Positions 45,880 to 54,377 of a stretch of 64,000 nt of DNA are shown piece by piece. Each line of letters starts with the position of its first letter. Within the stretch, counting starts at the first letter, position 1. The stretch lies in contig CAJYAD010000001.1 in the NCBI GenBank assembly GCA_913064775.1, positions 204,259 through 268,258 on the forward strand, read 5' to 3'. Source of the DNA: an uncultured Albidovulum sp. (GTDB lineage: Bacteria; Pseudomonadota; Alphaproteobacteria; Rhodobacterales; Rhodobacteraceae). The notes under the pieces are model-generated. The model had not been told where the DNA came from, ran no database searches, and worked only from the letters and a program-made list of their open reading frames with translations. The position numbers were made by a program, and so were the translations under genes.

Positions 45880-46761
45880 ATGTTCGGCTTTCGCGATATC
45901 GAGATCATCCGCTCCGTGGTGCGCTACGGCGGCTTCCGCGCGGCCTCGGACGCGACGGGGCTGGCGCAATCGGCGATCTCCCGGCGCATCCGCCATCTCG
46001 AAGACCGGATGGGCATCACCATATTTGAGCGCGACGGCCGCGGCGTGCGCCTTAGCGCGCCCGGCCGCAGGCTGTGCGACGAGGCCGAGATATTGATCGC
46101 ACAGCGCGATCGGATCCTCGGCGAACTGACCCAAGGCGTGATGGCCGGCGTCGTGCGCCTGGGCGTGGCCGAGACCATGACCCACACGATCCTGCCACGG
46201 CTGCTGACCAATCTGGGCCAGCGCCATCCGATGTTGCGTTTCGAGATCTCCGTCGACACTTCGGACCAGATGGGGCAGGGGCTGAAGGACGATACGCTGG
46301 ACGTGGTGATCATGCTGCGCGATCAGGCGCCGCGCGGCATCGCCCTGACGCCGGTACCGCCGGTGACGATGGGTTGGTTCGTCTCGCCGTCGCATTTCAC
46401 GCTTCCGGACCCGGCCGACATCGACGATCTGGCGGCGCTTCCGATTGTCTCCTTTCCAAAGACCACCAGCCCGCACCGCAAGGTTCTTCAACTGCTCACG
46501 CCCGGTCGCCGTCAGCCCGCCACGGTTCACGGATCGGCCTCGATCGCCACGATGCTGCATCTCGTGCGACAGGGGTTCGGGATCGGGACGATTCCGCACT
46601 CGATTGTCGAGGCGTGGCCCCATCCCATGCTGCGCGAAATCAATGTACGTCCCAAGGCCCGTCTTCCCGACCTTGAATTCGGAATCTGTTACGATGCTGA
46701 AAGGAATGGGGAAATCGGCAGAGAGGTCGCCCGGGCAGCCTTGGAAATCAACCCTATCTGA
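45880..46761 (+). CDS. LysR-type transcriptional regulator
   Basis: 293 residues. The winged helix-turn-helix is IEIIRSVVRYGGFRAASDAT, then GLAQSAISRRIRHLEDRMG (about 28-46). The effector domain contains GVVRLGVAETMTHTILPRLL and the later STAHA-like region TIPHSIVEAWPHPML. It stands right upstream, same strand, of the DUF1445-TRAP-pxpBC operon and is its likely regulator. It belongs to the branch that includes acetate- and aromatic-responsive regulators; the ligand is unknown. Confidence 0.88.
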   Translation: MFGFRDIEIIRSVVRYGGFRAASDATGLAQSAISRRIRHLEDRMGITIFERDGRGVRLSAPGRRLCDEAEILIAQRDRILGELTQGVMAGVVRLGVAETMTHTILPRLLTNLGQRHPMLRFEISVDTSDQMGQGLKDDTLDVVIMLRDQAPRGIALTPVPPVTMGWFVSPSHFTLPDPADIDDLAALPIVSFPKTTSPHRKVLQLLTPGRRQPATVHGSASIATMLHLVRQGFGIGTIPHSIVEAWPHPMLREINVRPKARLPDLEFGICYDAERNGEIGREVARAALEINPI

Positions 46762-46780
46762 TCTCAAAATAAGATCAATA

Positions 46781-46809
46781 TTGATAGAAATTGAACTGTT
46801 GTTCTAATC
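46781..46809 (+). promoter_or_regulatory. Candidate promoter of the DUF1445-TRAP operon
   Basis: In an AT-rich spacer TTGATA and CTAATC are separated by 17 bases. Just upstream GATC-TCAAAATAA-GATC and repeated AATATTGA/AAATTGA motifs could serve as the LysR site. Confidence 0.4.
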
Positions 46810-46849
46810 GGTCATTCCGCGAAATCATTCGATGAAGCGGAGGATTTTC

Positions 46850-47665
46850 ATGAACGAACAAAGCAACCCCACCACATCCCCGGCCGACCTGCGCGCGCGC
46901 ATCCGTGCCGGACAGTTCGAAAGGCCGACCGCAGGCTATGGCGGCGACGCGCTGCAGGCCAATCTGGTGATCCTTGCTGGCGAGGACGCGCAAGAGTTCC
47001 TGCGCTATTGCCAGATCAACCCCCGCCCCTGTCCGCTGCTGGCGGTGGGCGACCCCGGCGACCCGGGGCTGCCGACGCTCGGAGACATCGACCTGCGTCA
47101 TGACCTGCCGCGCTATCGGGTCTGGCGCGACGGCGCGCTTGTCGCGGAGCCGACCGATATCGCGGATGTCTGGCGGGACGACATGGTCTCGTTCGCGCTG
47201 GGATGTTCCTTCAGCTTTGAGGATGCATTGACGCGCGCGGGCATTCCCGTTCGCCATCAACTGGCCGGGCGCAACGCGCCGATGTATCGCACCAACCTTG
47301 CAACCCGCCCTGCCGGAAAGTTTTCGGGGCCGCTGGTTGTCAGCATGCGGCCGATGCCTGCCGCCGACGCGATCGAGGCGGTGACGATCTGCCATCGCTT
47401 TCCGCTCGCGCATGGCGCGCCGGTCCATCTGGGCGACCCGGCAGAGATCGGCATCAAGGACCTCGGCGCGCCCGATTTCGGCGATCCGCCCGACATCCGC
47501 CCCGGCGACATCCCGGTTTTCTGGGCCTGCGGCGTGACCCCGCAAGCCGCGATCATGGCGGCGAAGCCCGCGCTCGCGATCACCCATGCCCCCGGGTACA
47601 TGTTGGTGACAGATATCCCCGCCACCCACGCTGAACGGCGGCTGACGGGGGTGAGGCCCGGCTGA
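46850..47665 (+). CDS. Putative hydro-lyase, DUF1445 (YcsI / D-glutamate cyclase family)
   Basis: 271 residues, full length for the family. The conserved [10 protein letters not shown] is at 118-127, with [20 protein letters not shown] earlier and [13 protein letters not shown] and [11 protein letters not shown] at the end. The family includes Bacillus YcsI, encoded beside the 5-oxoprolinase genes, and the N-terminal part of mammalian D-glutamate cyclase, which links it to 5-oxoproline chemistry. Here it opens the operon that also holds pxpB and pxpC. GGAGG six bases before ATG 46850 sets the start. Confidence 0.85.
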   Translation: MNEQSNPTTSPADLRARIRAGQFERPTAGYGGDALQANLVILAGEDAQEFLRYCQINPRPCPLLAVGDPGDPGLPTLGDIDLRHDLPRYRVWRDGALVAEPTDIADVWRDDMVSFALGCSFSFEDALTRAGIPVRHQLAGRNAPMYRTNLATRPAGKFSGPLVVSMRPMPAADAIEAVTICHRFPLAHGAPVHLGDPAEIGIKDLGAPDFGDPPDIRPGDIPVFWACGVTPQAAIMAAKPALAITHAPGYMLVTDIPATHAERRLTGVRPG

Positions 47666-47714
47666 CCAAGCCGCAAGACCGATAAACGAGACCGACCCAA
47701 CAGGAGATAAATCA

Positions 47715-48758
47715 ATGAAAAAAATGATGATGACCGCAGTCATGGCGGCGATGCTTGCAACGCCGGCGCTGGCCGCCGAGAAGCTGTCGGTGGTCGGCAG
47801 CTGGAGCAGCCTGCCGCTTTACAAGCAATTCACCACGCCCTTCTGGACGAAGGAGCTGCCGAAGCTCACCAACGGCGATTTCACCGCCCAGTTGACCAGT
47901 TTCGACCAGATGGGCATCAAGGGCGGCGATGTGCTGCGCCTGCTGGGGCAGGGCGTGTTCGACGTCGGCCAGACGGTTTCGGATTATGCGGTGGGCGATG
48001 CGCCGGCGCTGGAAGGGCTGGACGTGCCGCTGGTGGCGACGACGGTGCCCGAGGCCCGGGCGATGGTCAACGCGGCGCGCCCGATGGTGGCCGACATCCT
48101 GAACAAGAGCTTCAATGCCGAGCTTCTGGGCATCGCGCCCTATCCGCCGCAGGTGGTGTTTTGCAAGGGCGACGTCAATTCGCTGGCCGATCTGAAGGGC
48201 AAGAAGGTGCGCGGCTCGGGCCGGATGACGTCGAAGCTGCTTGAGGCGCTGGGCGCGGATGCGGTGAACATCTCGTTCTCGGAAGTGCCCGGAGCGTTGC
48301 AGCGCGGGGTGATCGATTGCGCCGTCACCGGGGCCGGCTCGGGCTATTCGGCGGGCTGGTACGAGGTCACCGACCATCTGCTGACCCTGCCACTGGGCGG
48401 CTGGGATCCGGTGGTGATCGCGATGAACAAGACCAAGTTCGACGCGCTGCCGCCGGCCAAGCAGAAAGAGCTGAAGCATGCGGTTCGCGTTGGGCTGGAA
48501 GACAAGGCCTGGGACGCGGCCAAGGGGGGCATGGCCAATGACGTGGCCTGTCTGACCGGCCACGGCACCTGCACCTCGGGCAAGCCTGCCAAGATGGTGC
48601 TGGTTGAGGCCACCCCCGCCGACATGGCCACGGCGCGCAAGGTGCTGGAAACCAAGGTGCTGCCCGACTGGGCCAAGCGTGCCGGCCCCGAATGGGTGAA
48701 GCGCTGGAATGCGACCGTCGGCAAGGTCGTGGGCGTGACCGTCCCGACCGCCGGTTGA
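47715..48758 (+). CDS. TRAP transporter substrate-binding protein (DctP family)
   Basis: 347 residues with a signal peptide (MKKMMMTAVMAAMLATPALA). The DctP fold shows LSVVGSWSSLPLYKQFTTPF, the membrane-pore-side loop GVFDVGQTVSDYAV, KKVRGSGRMTSKLLEALGA with the conserved Arg that binds a ligand carboxylate, and GVIDCAVTGAGSGYSAGWYE. A carboxylated ligand is therefore likely. AGGAG precedes the ATG. Followed after 9 bases by the small permease. Confidence 0.9.
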   Translation: MKKMMMTAVMAAMLATPALAAEKLSVVGSWSSLPLYKQFTTPFWTKELPKLTNGDFTAQLTSFDQMGIKGGDVLRLLGQGVFDVGQTVSDYAVGDAPALEGLDVPLVATTVPEARAMVNAARPMVADILNKSFNAELLGIAPYPPQVVFCKGDVNSLADLKGKKVRGSGRMTSKLLEALGADAVNISFSEVPGALQRGVIDCAVTGAGSGYSAGWYEVTDHLLTLPLGGWDPVVIAMNKTKFDALPPAKQKELKHAVRVGLEDKAWDAAKGGMANDVACLTGHGTCTSGKPAKMVLVEATPADMATARKVLETKVLPDWAKRAGPEWVKRWNATVGKVVGVTVPTAG

Positions 48759-48767
48759 GGCCGGGCG

Positions 48768-49319
48768 ATGCGCGCGATTGAAACTCTGGATGGCGCGCTT
48801 CGGCGCGCCAACCGGGTCGTCGGCCTGATCCTTGGCGCCGTGCTGGTGGGGATGGTGATCTACATTCTGATCGACGTCGTCAGACGCAAGATCGGATGGG
48901 GGTCGATCGGCGGCACGGATGAGATTTCGGGCTATGTCATGGCGGCGCTTGCCAGCTGGGGGCTGGCCTGCACGCTGCTCGAACGCGCCCATGTGCGCAT
49001 CGACTTGATCCGCCAGAAATGCGCCGAGGCGGGTCAGGCGCTGATGGATCTGTTCGCGATGATCGTGACCAACGGCGTCGTCCTGGTGATCGCCGTCAAC
49101 TGCTGGCCCGTGCTGCGCGCGACCATCGCCCACGGATCGCAGGCCAACACCGCGCTTTCCACCCCGCTCTGGATCCCGCAGGGCATCTGGTTCGCGGGCT
49201 GGGTCTGGTTCGCCTTCAGCGCCACGGCGCTGAGCCTCATCGGGACCGCCTATCTTGCCGCGGGGCGCCGCGGGGCGCTGGCCCGCGCGATCGGTATCGG
49301 ATCGGAGCTGGAACAATGA
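48768..49319 (+). CDS. TRAP transporter small permease (DctQ family)
   Basis: 183 residues with four predicted membrane helices: RVVGLILGAVLVGMVIYILI, YVMAALASWGLACTLLERAH (with the family ERAHVRID pattern), LFAMIVTNGVVLVIAVNCWP, and WIPQGIWFAGWVWFAFSATA. It partners the large permease in the inner membrane. Its stop overlaps the start of the next gene (ATGA). Confidence 0.9.
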   Translation: MRAIETLDGALRRANRVVGLILGAVLVGMVIYILIDVVRRKIGWGSIGGTDEISGYVMAALASWGLACTLLERAHVRIDLIRQKCAEAGQALMDLFAMIVTNGVVLVIAVNCWPVLRATIAHGSQANTALSTPLWIPQGIWFAGWVWFAFSATALSLIGTAYLAAGRRGALARAIGIGSELEQ

Positions 49320-50599
49320 TCGCAAGTGTCGCGGTTTCACTGCTGGCGCTGATGGCGCTGTCGATCCCGGTGGGGATCGTGCTGTTCATCCTTGGCATCG
49401 GGGTCAGCGAATTCTATTCCGCCTTCCCGCTTCTGCGCGCGCTGGGGCAGGTGGTCTGGTCGTCGTCCTCCTCGGCCACGCTGATCGCCATTCCGTTCTT
49501 CGTGTTGCTGGGAGAGATCCTGGTGCGCGGCGGCGTGGCCGAGCGCACCTATTCGGCGCTCGACAAATGGCTCAGCTGGCTGCCGGGCGGGCTGATCCAT
49601 GCCAATATTGCCACCGCCACGATGTTTTCCGCCACCTCGGGGTCGTCCGTCGCGACCGCCGCGACCGTGGCCACGGTGGCCATGCCGCAGGCCGACCGGC
49701 TGGGCTATGACCCGCGCCTCTTCGCCGGGGCCATTGCCGCGGGCGGCACGCTGGGCATCCTGATCCCGCCGTCGATCAACCTGATCGTCTATGGGTTCCT
49801 GACCGAAACCTCGATCCCGCAGCTGTTCTCGGCCGGTCTGATCCCGGGCCTTCTGATGGCGCTGGCCTTTGTCGCGGTCACCGCGCTGATCTGCCGGATC
49901 CGGCCGGCGCTGGGCGGGCCGTCGCGCAGCTTCAGCTGGGGCGAAAGGTTGCGCGGCCTGATCCAGCTGGTGCCCATCATCATCCTGTTCACCGTGGTCA
50001 TCGGCTCGATCTACGCGGGCTGGGCCACGCCCACCGAATCCGCCGCCGTGGGCGTGGTGATCGCCGCGCTGATCGCCGTGGTTCTGGGCAACGGTCTGGG
50101 GCTGCGCACCATCGCCGAGGCGCTGCACGGCACGATCCGGATCTCGGCGATGATCATGCTGGTCATCACCGGCGCCTATTTCCTGAACTTCGCCATGACC
50201 TCTGCGGGGCTGGGGCAGCAGCTGACCGATCTGCTGGAAAACACCGGCCTGCCGCCCCTGGGGACGCTGCTTCTGGTGGTGCTGCTCTACATCGTGCTGG
50301 GCTTCTTCATTGAAACCCTGTCGCTGATGGTCGCGACCATTCCGATCATCGTGCCGATCATCTCGGGCCTCGGGTACAACAAGGTCTGGTTCGGGGTGCT
50401 GCTGATCGTGCTGATCGAGATGGCGCTGATCACCCCGCCGGTCGGGCTGAACCTGTTCGTGGTGCAAAGCAGCCGTACGAACGGCTCGCTGTCCGAGGTG
50501 ATCCAGGGGGTGATCCCCTATGTCTTCGTCATGCTGGGCATGGTCGCGCTGTTGATCGCGGTGCCCGGGCTGGCGCTGTGGCTGCCTTCAAAGCTCTGA
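49316..50599 (+). CDS. TRAP transporter large permease (DctM family)
   Basis: 427 residues, about 12 membrane helices. Family motifs are IPFFVLLGEILVRGGVAERT, MFSATSGSSVATAATVATVA, GGTLGILIPPSINLIVYGFL and YAGWATPTESAAVGVV, with LITPPVGLNLFVVQ at the end. It is the sodium-coupled translocation subunit. The start at 49316 overlaps dctQ; the longer open frame upstream is a shadow of dctQ. Confidence 0.93.
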   Translation: MIASVAVSLLALMALSIPVGIVLFILGIGVSEFYSAFPLLRALGQVVWSSSSSATLIAIPFFVLLGEILVRGGVAERTYSALDKWLSWLPGGLIHANIATATMFSATSGSSVATAATVATVAMPQADRLGYDPRLFAGAIAAGGTLGILIPPSINLIVYGFLTETSIPQLFSAGLIPGLLMALAFVAVTALICRIRPALGGPSRSFSWGERLRGLIQLVPIIILFTVVIGSIYAGWATPTESAAVGVVIAALIAVVLGNGLGLRTIAEALHGTIRISAMIMLVITGAYFLNFAMTSAGLGQQLTDLLENTGLPPLGTLLLVVLLYIVLGFFIETLSLMVATIPIIVPIISGLGYNKVWFGVLLIVLIEMALITPPVGLNLFVVQSSRTNGSLSEVIQGVIPYVFVMLGMVALLIAVPGLALWLPSKL

Positions 50600-50610
50600 A
50601 AGGGATAACC

Positions 50611-51285
50611 ATGAGTATTGAATTTCACGCCGGCGGCGTGCCGATGACGCTGGAGCTGTCGCATCTGATCGTCGCGGGCTGGACCGGGCGGGATGCCGGC
50701 GCCATTGCCCATCATATCGAGGAACTGGCGGCGATCGGCGTGCCCGCGCCCTCGGCCACGCCGCTGTACTACCGGGTTGCGGCGCCGCTGCTGACCACCG
50801 CGCCGAGGATCGAGGCGGTGGGCGGCGCGTCCTCGGGCGAGGTCGAGCCGCTGGTGATTGAAGTGGGCGGCGCGCGCTATCTGGGGTTGGCCTCGGACCA
50901 TACCGACCGCGCGCTGGAAGCCCATTCCGTCGCCCTGTCGAAACAGGTCTGCGCCAAGCCCTGCGCGCCCGAGCTGTGGCCCTGGGAGGAGGTCGCGGAT
51001 CATCTGGAAGAGATCGCGCTGACCTCCTGGATCGAGGAGGCGGGCGAATGGGTGCGCTATCAATCCGGCACCATCGCCGCGATGCTGCCGCTGGAGGCGC
51101 TGATCGCAGGCAGCAAGATCGGTGATCTGGCGCGGGGCGGGGCGGCGGCGATGCTCTGCGGCACCTTCGGCGCTCAGGGTGGGGTGCGTCCGTCGGCAAA
51201 GTTCCGTATGGAGATGCATGACCCGAAAAGGGATCGTAAGATCCGCCATGAGTACCAGATTCTCACCCTGCCGGAGGTTGCATGA
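50611..51285 (+). CDS. DUF2848 family protein
   Basis: 224 residues. Recognisable family stretches are LIVAGWTGRDAGAIAHHIEEL, GVPAPSATPLYYRVAA, LGLASDHTDRALEAHSVALSKQ and MLCGTFGAQGGVRPSAKFRME. No catalytic role is established. Conserved His and Asp in SDHTDR and the Cys pair in QVCAKPCAPELW are candidate functional residues. The start at 50611 has AGGGAT upstream. The stop overlaps the amidase start by four bases, so the two products are made together and may work in sequence. Confidence 0.8.
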   Translation: MSIEFHAGGVPMTLELSHLIVAGWTGRDAGAIAHHIEELAAIGVPAPSATPLYYRVAAPLLTTAPRIEAVGGASSGEVEPLVIEVGGARYLGLASDHTDRALEAHSVALSKQVCAKPCAPELWPWEEVADHLEEIALTSWIEEAGEWVRYQSGTIAAMLPLEALIAGSKIGDLARGGAAAMLCGTFGAQGGVRPSAKFRMEMHDPKRDRKIRHEYQILTLPEVA

Positions 51286-52553
51286 GCACCAATCTGCACG
51301 CCAAGCTGGACGCGGCACTTGCCCGCGTCGCGGCCCTGCCCGAGGCCGAGCGCCGCGCGATCTTCACCGAATTCTCGCCCGACCGCATCCGCGCCGAGGC
51401 CGAGGCGCTGGAGGCGCGCCATACGGCGGGCGCGGATCTGCCGCTTTTCGGCACCTTGGTATCGGTCAAGGATCTATATGACGAGGCGGGGCAGGTGACG
51501 GGCGCCGGATCGCGCCTGCTGGCCGACCGTGCGCCGGCGGGCCGCGACAGCACCGCCGTCGCGCGGCTGAAGGCGGCGGGGGCGCTGATGTTCGGGCGCA
51601 GCTCGATGTCGGAATTCGCCTATTCGGGCGTCGGGCTGAACCCGCATCATGGCACCCCCTCGGGCGCGCTGGTGGCGGGTGGGATGCCGGGCGGGTCCAG
51701 CGCGGGCGCGGCGGTCTGCGTGGGGCTGGGCATCACCGATGCGGGGATAGGCTCGGACACCGGGGGGTCGTTGCGCATCCCGGCGGCGGCGAACGGGATC
51801 TGGGGTTTCAAGCCCAGCCAGGGGCTGATCGACGACAGCGGCGTGCACCCGCTGGCGCCCAGCTTCGACGTGGCCGGCCCGATGGCGCGCGATCTGCCGC
51901 TTCTGAAGGCGCTGGCCGAGGCGATGGCGGGGCAGGGGCTGGACGCCCGGGCGCCCGACGTGCTGCGCCTCGCCATTCCCGAAGGCGCCTTCACCAACGA
52001 CCTATCCGACCCGGTGGCCGCGCTTTTTCAGGCCGAAAAGGCCCGGATCGCGGCGCTGGGGCATGAACTGGTTCCCGTCGACATGTCCGAGATCGGCGCG
52101 GCGATCACGCTCAACCGCATCATCGTCTCGGTCGAGGCGCACAAGATCTATGCCGGCGATCTGGAGCGGCTGGCCGAAGTGGGCGATCCGCGCGTGCTGT
52201 CGCGCATCCGCTTTGCCGAGACGCTGACCGCAGATGAGATCGCCGCGGCCTACGCCCGGCGCGCCGAGGTCATCGCGCGCTTCAACGCGGCGATGGAAGG
52301 GATGGACGCGCTGCTGACGCCCACGTTGATGCGTCTGCCGCCAAGCATTGCCGAGGTCGAGGCCGATTTCGACCGCATGAACATGCAGATGCTGCGCAAC
52401 ACCTCGCTGGTGAACCTGGTCGATGGCTGCGCGCTGGCGATGCCCACGCCGGGGCTGGTGCCGGGCTATGCGATGACCATGCTGGCCGGGGTCAAGGGCG
52501 CCGACGCGCCGCTTCTGGCGATCGCCGAGGCGCTGGAGGTGCGGCCCGGATGA
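51282..52553 (+). CDS. Amidase signature family hydrolase
   Basis: 423 residues with the complete Ser-cisSer-Lys triad: Lys63 (TLVSVKDLYDEAG), cis-Ser139 (GGMPGGSSAGAA) and nucleophile Ser163 (GSDTGGSLRIPA). It hydrolyses a carbon-nitrogen amide bond. It is clearly distinct from GatA and lies between DUF2848 and pxpB with 4-base overlaps on both sides, so it is part of the same catabolic operon. The substrate is probably the ring-opened or N-acyl product of the imported compound; this is inference. Confidence 0.88.
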   Translation: MSTNLHAKLDAALARVAALPEAERRAIFTEFSPDRIRAEAEALEARHTAGADLPLFGTLVSVKDLYDEAGQVTGAGSRLLADRAPAGRDSTAVARLKAAGALMFGRSSMSEFAYSGVGLNPHHGTPSGALVAGGMPGGSSAGAAVCVGLGITDAGIGSDTGGSLRIPAAANGIWGFKPSQGLIDDSGVHPLAPSFDVAGPMARDLPLLKALAEAMAGQGLDARAPDVLRLAIPEGAFTNDLSDPVAALFQAEKARIAALGHELVPVDMSEIGAAITLNRIIVSVEAHKIYAGDLERLAEVGDPRVLSRIRFAETLTADEIAAAYARRAEVIARFNAAMEGMDALLTPTLMRLPPSIAEVEADFDRMNMQMLRNTSLVNLVDGCALAMPTPGLVPGYAMTMLAGVKGADAPLLAIAEALEVRPG

Positions 52554-53308
52554 CCACGGCGCCGAGCGTTGCGGCCGAGGTGCTGACCAGCGGCCTGGAT
52601 GGGCTGCTGGTGCGGTTCTCGCTGACGCCGGATCCGGCGGCGATGGCGGCGGCGCGGCGCTTCGCGGCCGCGTTGCAGGCCGCCCCGCCAAAGGACCTGC
52701 CCGGCGGGCTGACCGAGATCGCCCCGGCGCTGGTCTCGGTCCTGGTGCGTTTCGATGCGGAACGCACCGACCGCGCGGCGCTGCGATCGACGCTGGAACG
52801 GATCGCGGGAGAGACGGTGCAAGGCCCGCTTGTCATGCCCGATCCGGCGCGGCGCTGGACCATCCCGGTGGCCTTCGGCGGCGATCAGGGCCCGCAACTG
52901 GGCCAGGTCGCGCAGGCGCTGGGGATCGGCGAAGACGCGGCGGTGGCCGAGCTCTGCGCCAGCGATCTGCGCGTCCTGACCATCGGTTTCGCGCCCGGAC
53001 AGCCCTATATCGGCCTTCTGCCGCCGCGCTGGGATCTGCCGCGCCTGCCCGAGATCACGCCCTCGGTGCCGGCCGGATCGGTGGTGGTGGCGGTGCGCCA
53101 GATCGTGCTTTTCGGCGCCGATTCCGCCACCGGCTGGCAGCAGGTCGGGCGCGCGGCCTTGCGCACCTTCATCCCCGACCGGGCCGAGCCGATGCCGCTG
53201 CAGGGCGGCGACGCGATCCGCTTTGCCCGTGCCTCGGCGGACGAGATCGCGCGGCTGGCCGAGGCGGGCGACCGCATGGGCGGCGCGCGGCTTGAGGTGC
53301 TGCGATGA
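52550..53308 (+). CDS. pxpB: 5-oxoprolinase subunit PxpB (KipI / allophanate hydrolase subunit 1 family)
   Basis: 252 residues. The C-terminal cyclophilin-like domain shows the family line RRWTIPVAFGGDQGPQLGQV, LTIGFAPGQPYIGLLPPRWDLPRL and VPAGSVVVAVRQIVLFGADS. PxpB works with PxpA and PxpC in ATP-dependent opening of 5-oxoproline to glutamate. The N-terminal 45 residues are somewhat longer and less conserved than usual. Overlaps both neighbours by four bases (ATGA). A urea-amidolyase-like role is the alternative. Confidence 0.88.
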   Translation: MTTAPSVAAEVLTSGLDGLLVRFSLTPDPAAMAAARRFAAALQAAPPKDLPGGLTEIAPALVSVLVRFDAERTDRAALRSTLERIAGETVQGPLVMPDPARRWTIPVAFGGDQGPQLGQVAQALGIGEDAAVAELCASDLRVLTIGFAPGQPYIGLLPPRWDLPRLPEITPSVPAGSVVVAVRQIVLFGADSATGWQQVGRAALRTFIPDRAEPMPLQGGDAIRFARASADEIARLAEAGDRMGGARLEVLR

Positions 53309-54321
53309 GCGCGCTGCAGATCAGACGCGCCGATGGCATCCTGACGGTGCAGGACATGGGGCGCCCGGGCCATCTGGCGCAGGGCCTGTCGCGCGGCGGC
53401 GCGATGGACCGGCTGGCCCTGCTGGAGGCTGCGGCCCTGCTGGGCACAAGCGCCCCCCTGGCGGCGGTCGAGATGGCGGGCGCGGGCGGCGCCTTTGCCG
53501 TCACCCTGCCGACGCGCATCGCCCTGACCGGCGCGCCGATGGCGGCCAGCCTCGATCAGCGGCCCCTGCGCTGGAGCGCCACGCATCTGCTGCAGCCCGG
53601 GCAGATCCTGCGCATCGGCGGCGCTCAGGCAGGGGTCTACGGCTATCTCACGCCCGCGGGCGGCATTGGCACCGAGCCCTGGCTGGGCAGCCGCGCCGCG
53701 CATCTGACCATCGGCATCGGCGCGGCGCTGGCGGGCGATACCGCGCTGCCGATCGGCGAAGATCCCGACCCCGAGCGCCCGGCGCGCGTCCTGACCGCCA
53801 GCGCGCGCTTTGGCGGCGGCACGCTGCGCATCGTCGACGGGCCGCAGACGGCGCTGTTCGACCCCGCGGTGATCGAGGCCTTCTTCGCCACCGCCTTCCT
53901 GCGCGGCCCGCGCGGCAATCGCCAGGGCGTGCAGCTGGAGGCCAGGGACCGCTTCACCACGACCCAGGCGAAGGGGCTGGCCTCGGACCTGATCGCGCCG
54001 GGCGAGGTGCAGTTGACGGGCGACGGCGTGCCCTATGTGCTGATGTCCGAATGCCAGACCGTCGGCGGCTATCCCCGGATCGGCACGGTGTTGCCCGACG
54101 ATCTGCCCCTCGTCGCCCAGGCGGCCCCGGGTGCGGTGCTGCGCTGCCAGCGGATCAGCCTGGAGGCGGCGCTGGCCGCCCACCGACCGGAGGCCGCAGT
54201 GCTGCGCGATCTTGCACAGCGGTGCCAGCCACTGGTGCGCGATCCGGCCTCGATCCCGGATCTGCTGTCCTATCAGCTGATCAGCGGCGTCACCCGCGGC
54301 GACGATCTGGAGCGGGCCTGA
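53305..54321 (+). CDS. pxpC: 5-oxoprolinase subunit PxpC (KipA / biotin-dependent carboxyltransferase-like)
   Basis: 338 residues. Family features are LTVQDMGRPGHLAQGLSRGG, AMDRLALLEAAALLGT, GGIGTEPWLGSRAAHLTIG and the C-terminal LMSECQTVGGYPRIGTVLPDDLP pieces. With PxpB it forms the carboxyltransferase-like half of 5-oxoprolinase. No biotin-carrier protein and no LamB/YcsF-type PxpA are encoded in the window. A 56-base gap separates it from the PLP enzyme gene. Confidence 0.9.
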   Translation: MSALQIRRADGILTVQDMGRPGHLAQGLSRGGAMDRLALLEAAALLGTSAPLAAVEMAGAGGAFAVTLPTRIALTGAPMAASLDQRPLRWSATHLLQPGQILRIGGAQAGVYGYLTPAGGIGTEPWLGSRAAHLTIGIGAALAGDTALPIGEDPDPERPARVLTASARFGGGTLRIVDGPQTALFDPAVIEAFFATAFLRGPRGNRQGVQLEARDRFTTTQAKGLASDLIAPGEVQLTGDGVPYVLMSECQTVGGYPRIGTVLPDDLPLVAQAAPGAVLRCQRISLEAALAAHRPEAAVLRDLAQRCQPLVRDPASIPDLLSYQLISGVTRGDDLERA

Positions 54322-54377
54322 CGGCGCCCCCGCCGCCTGGGCTTGACGCCTGTGCCGGATTATGCGGCAGTCGCCCC

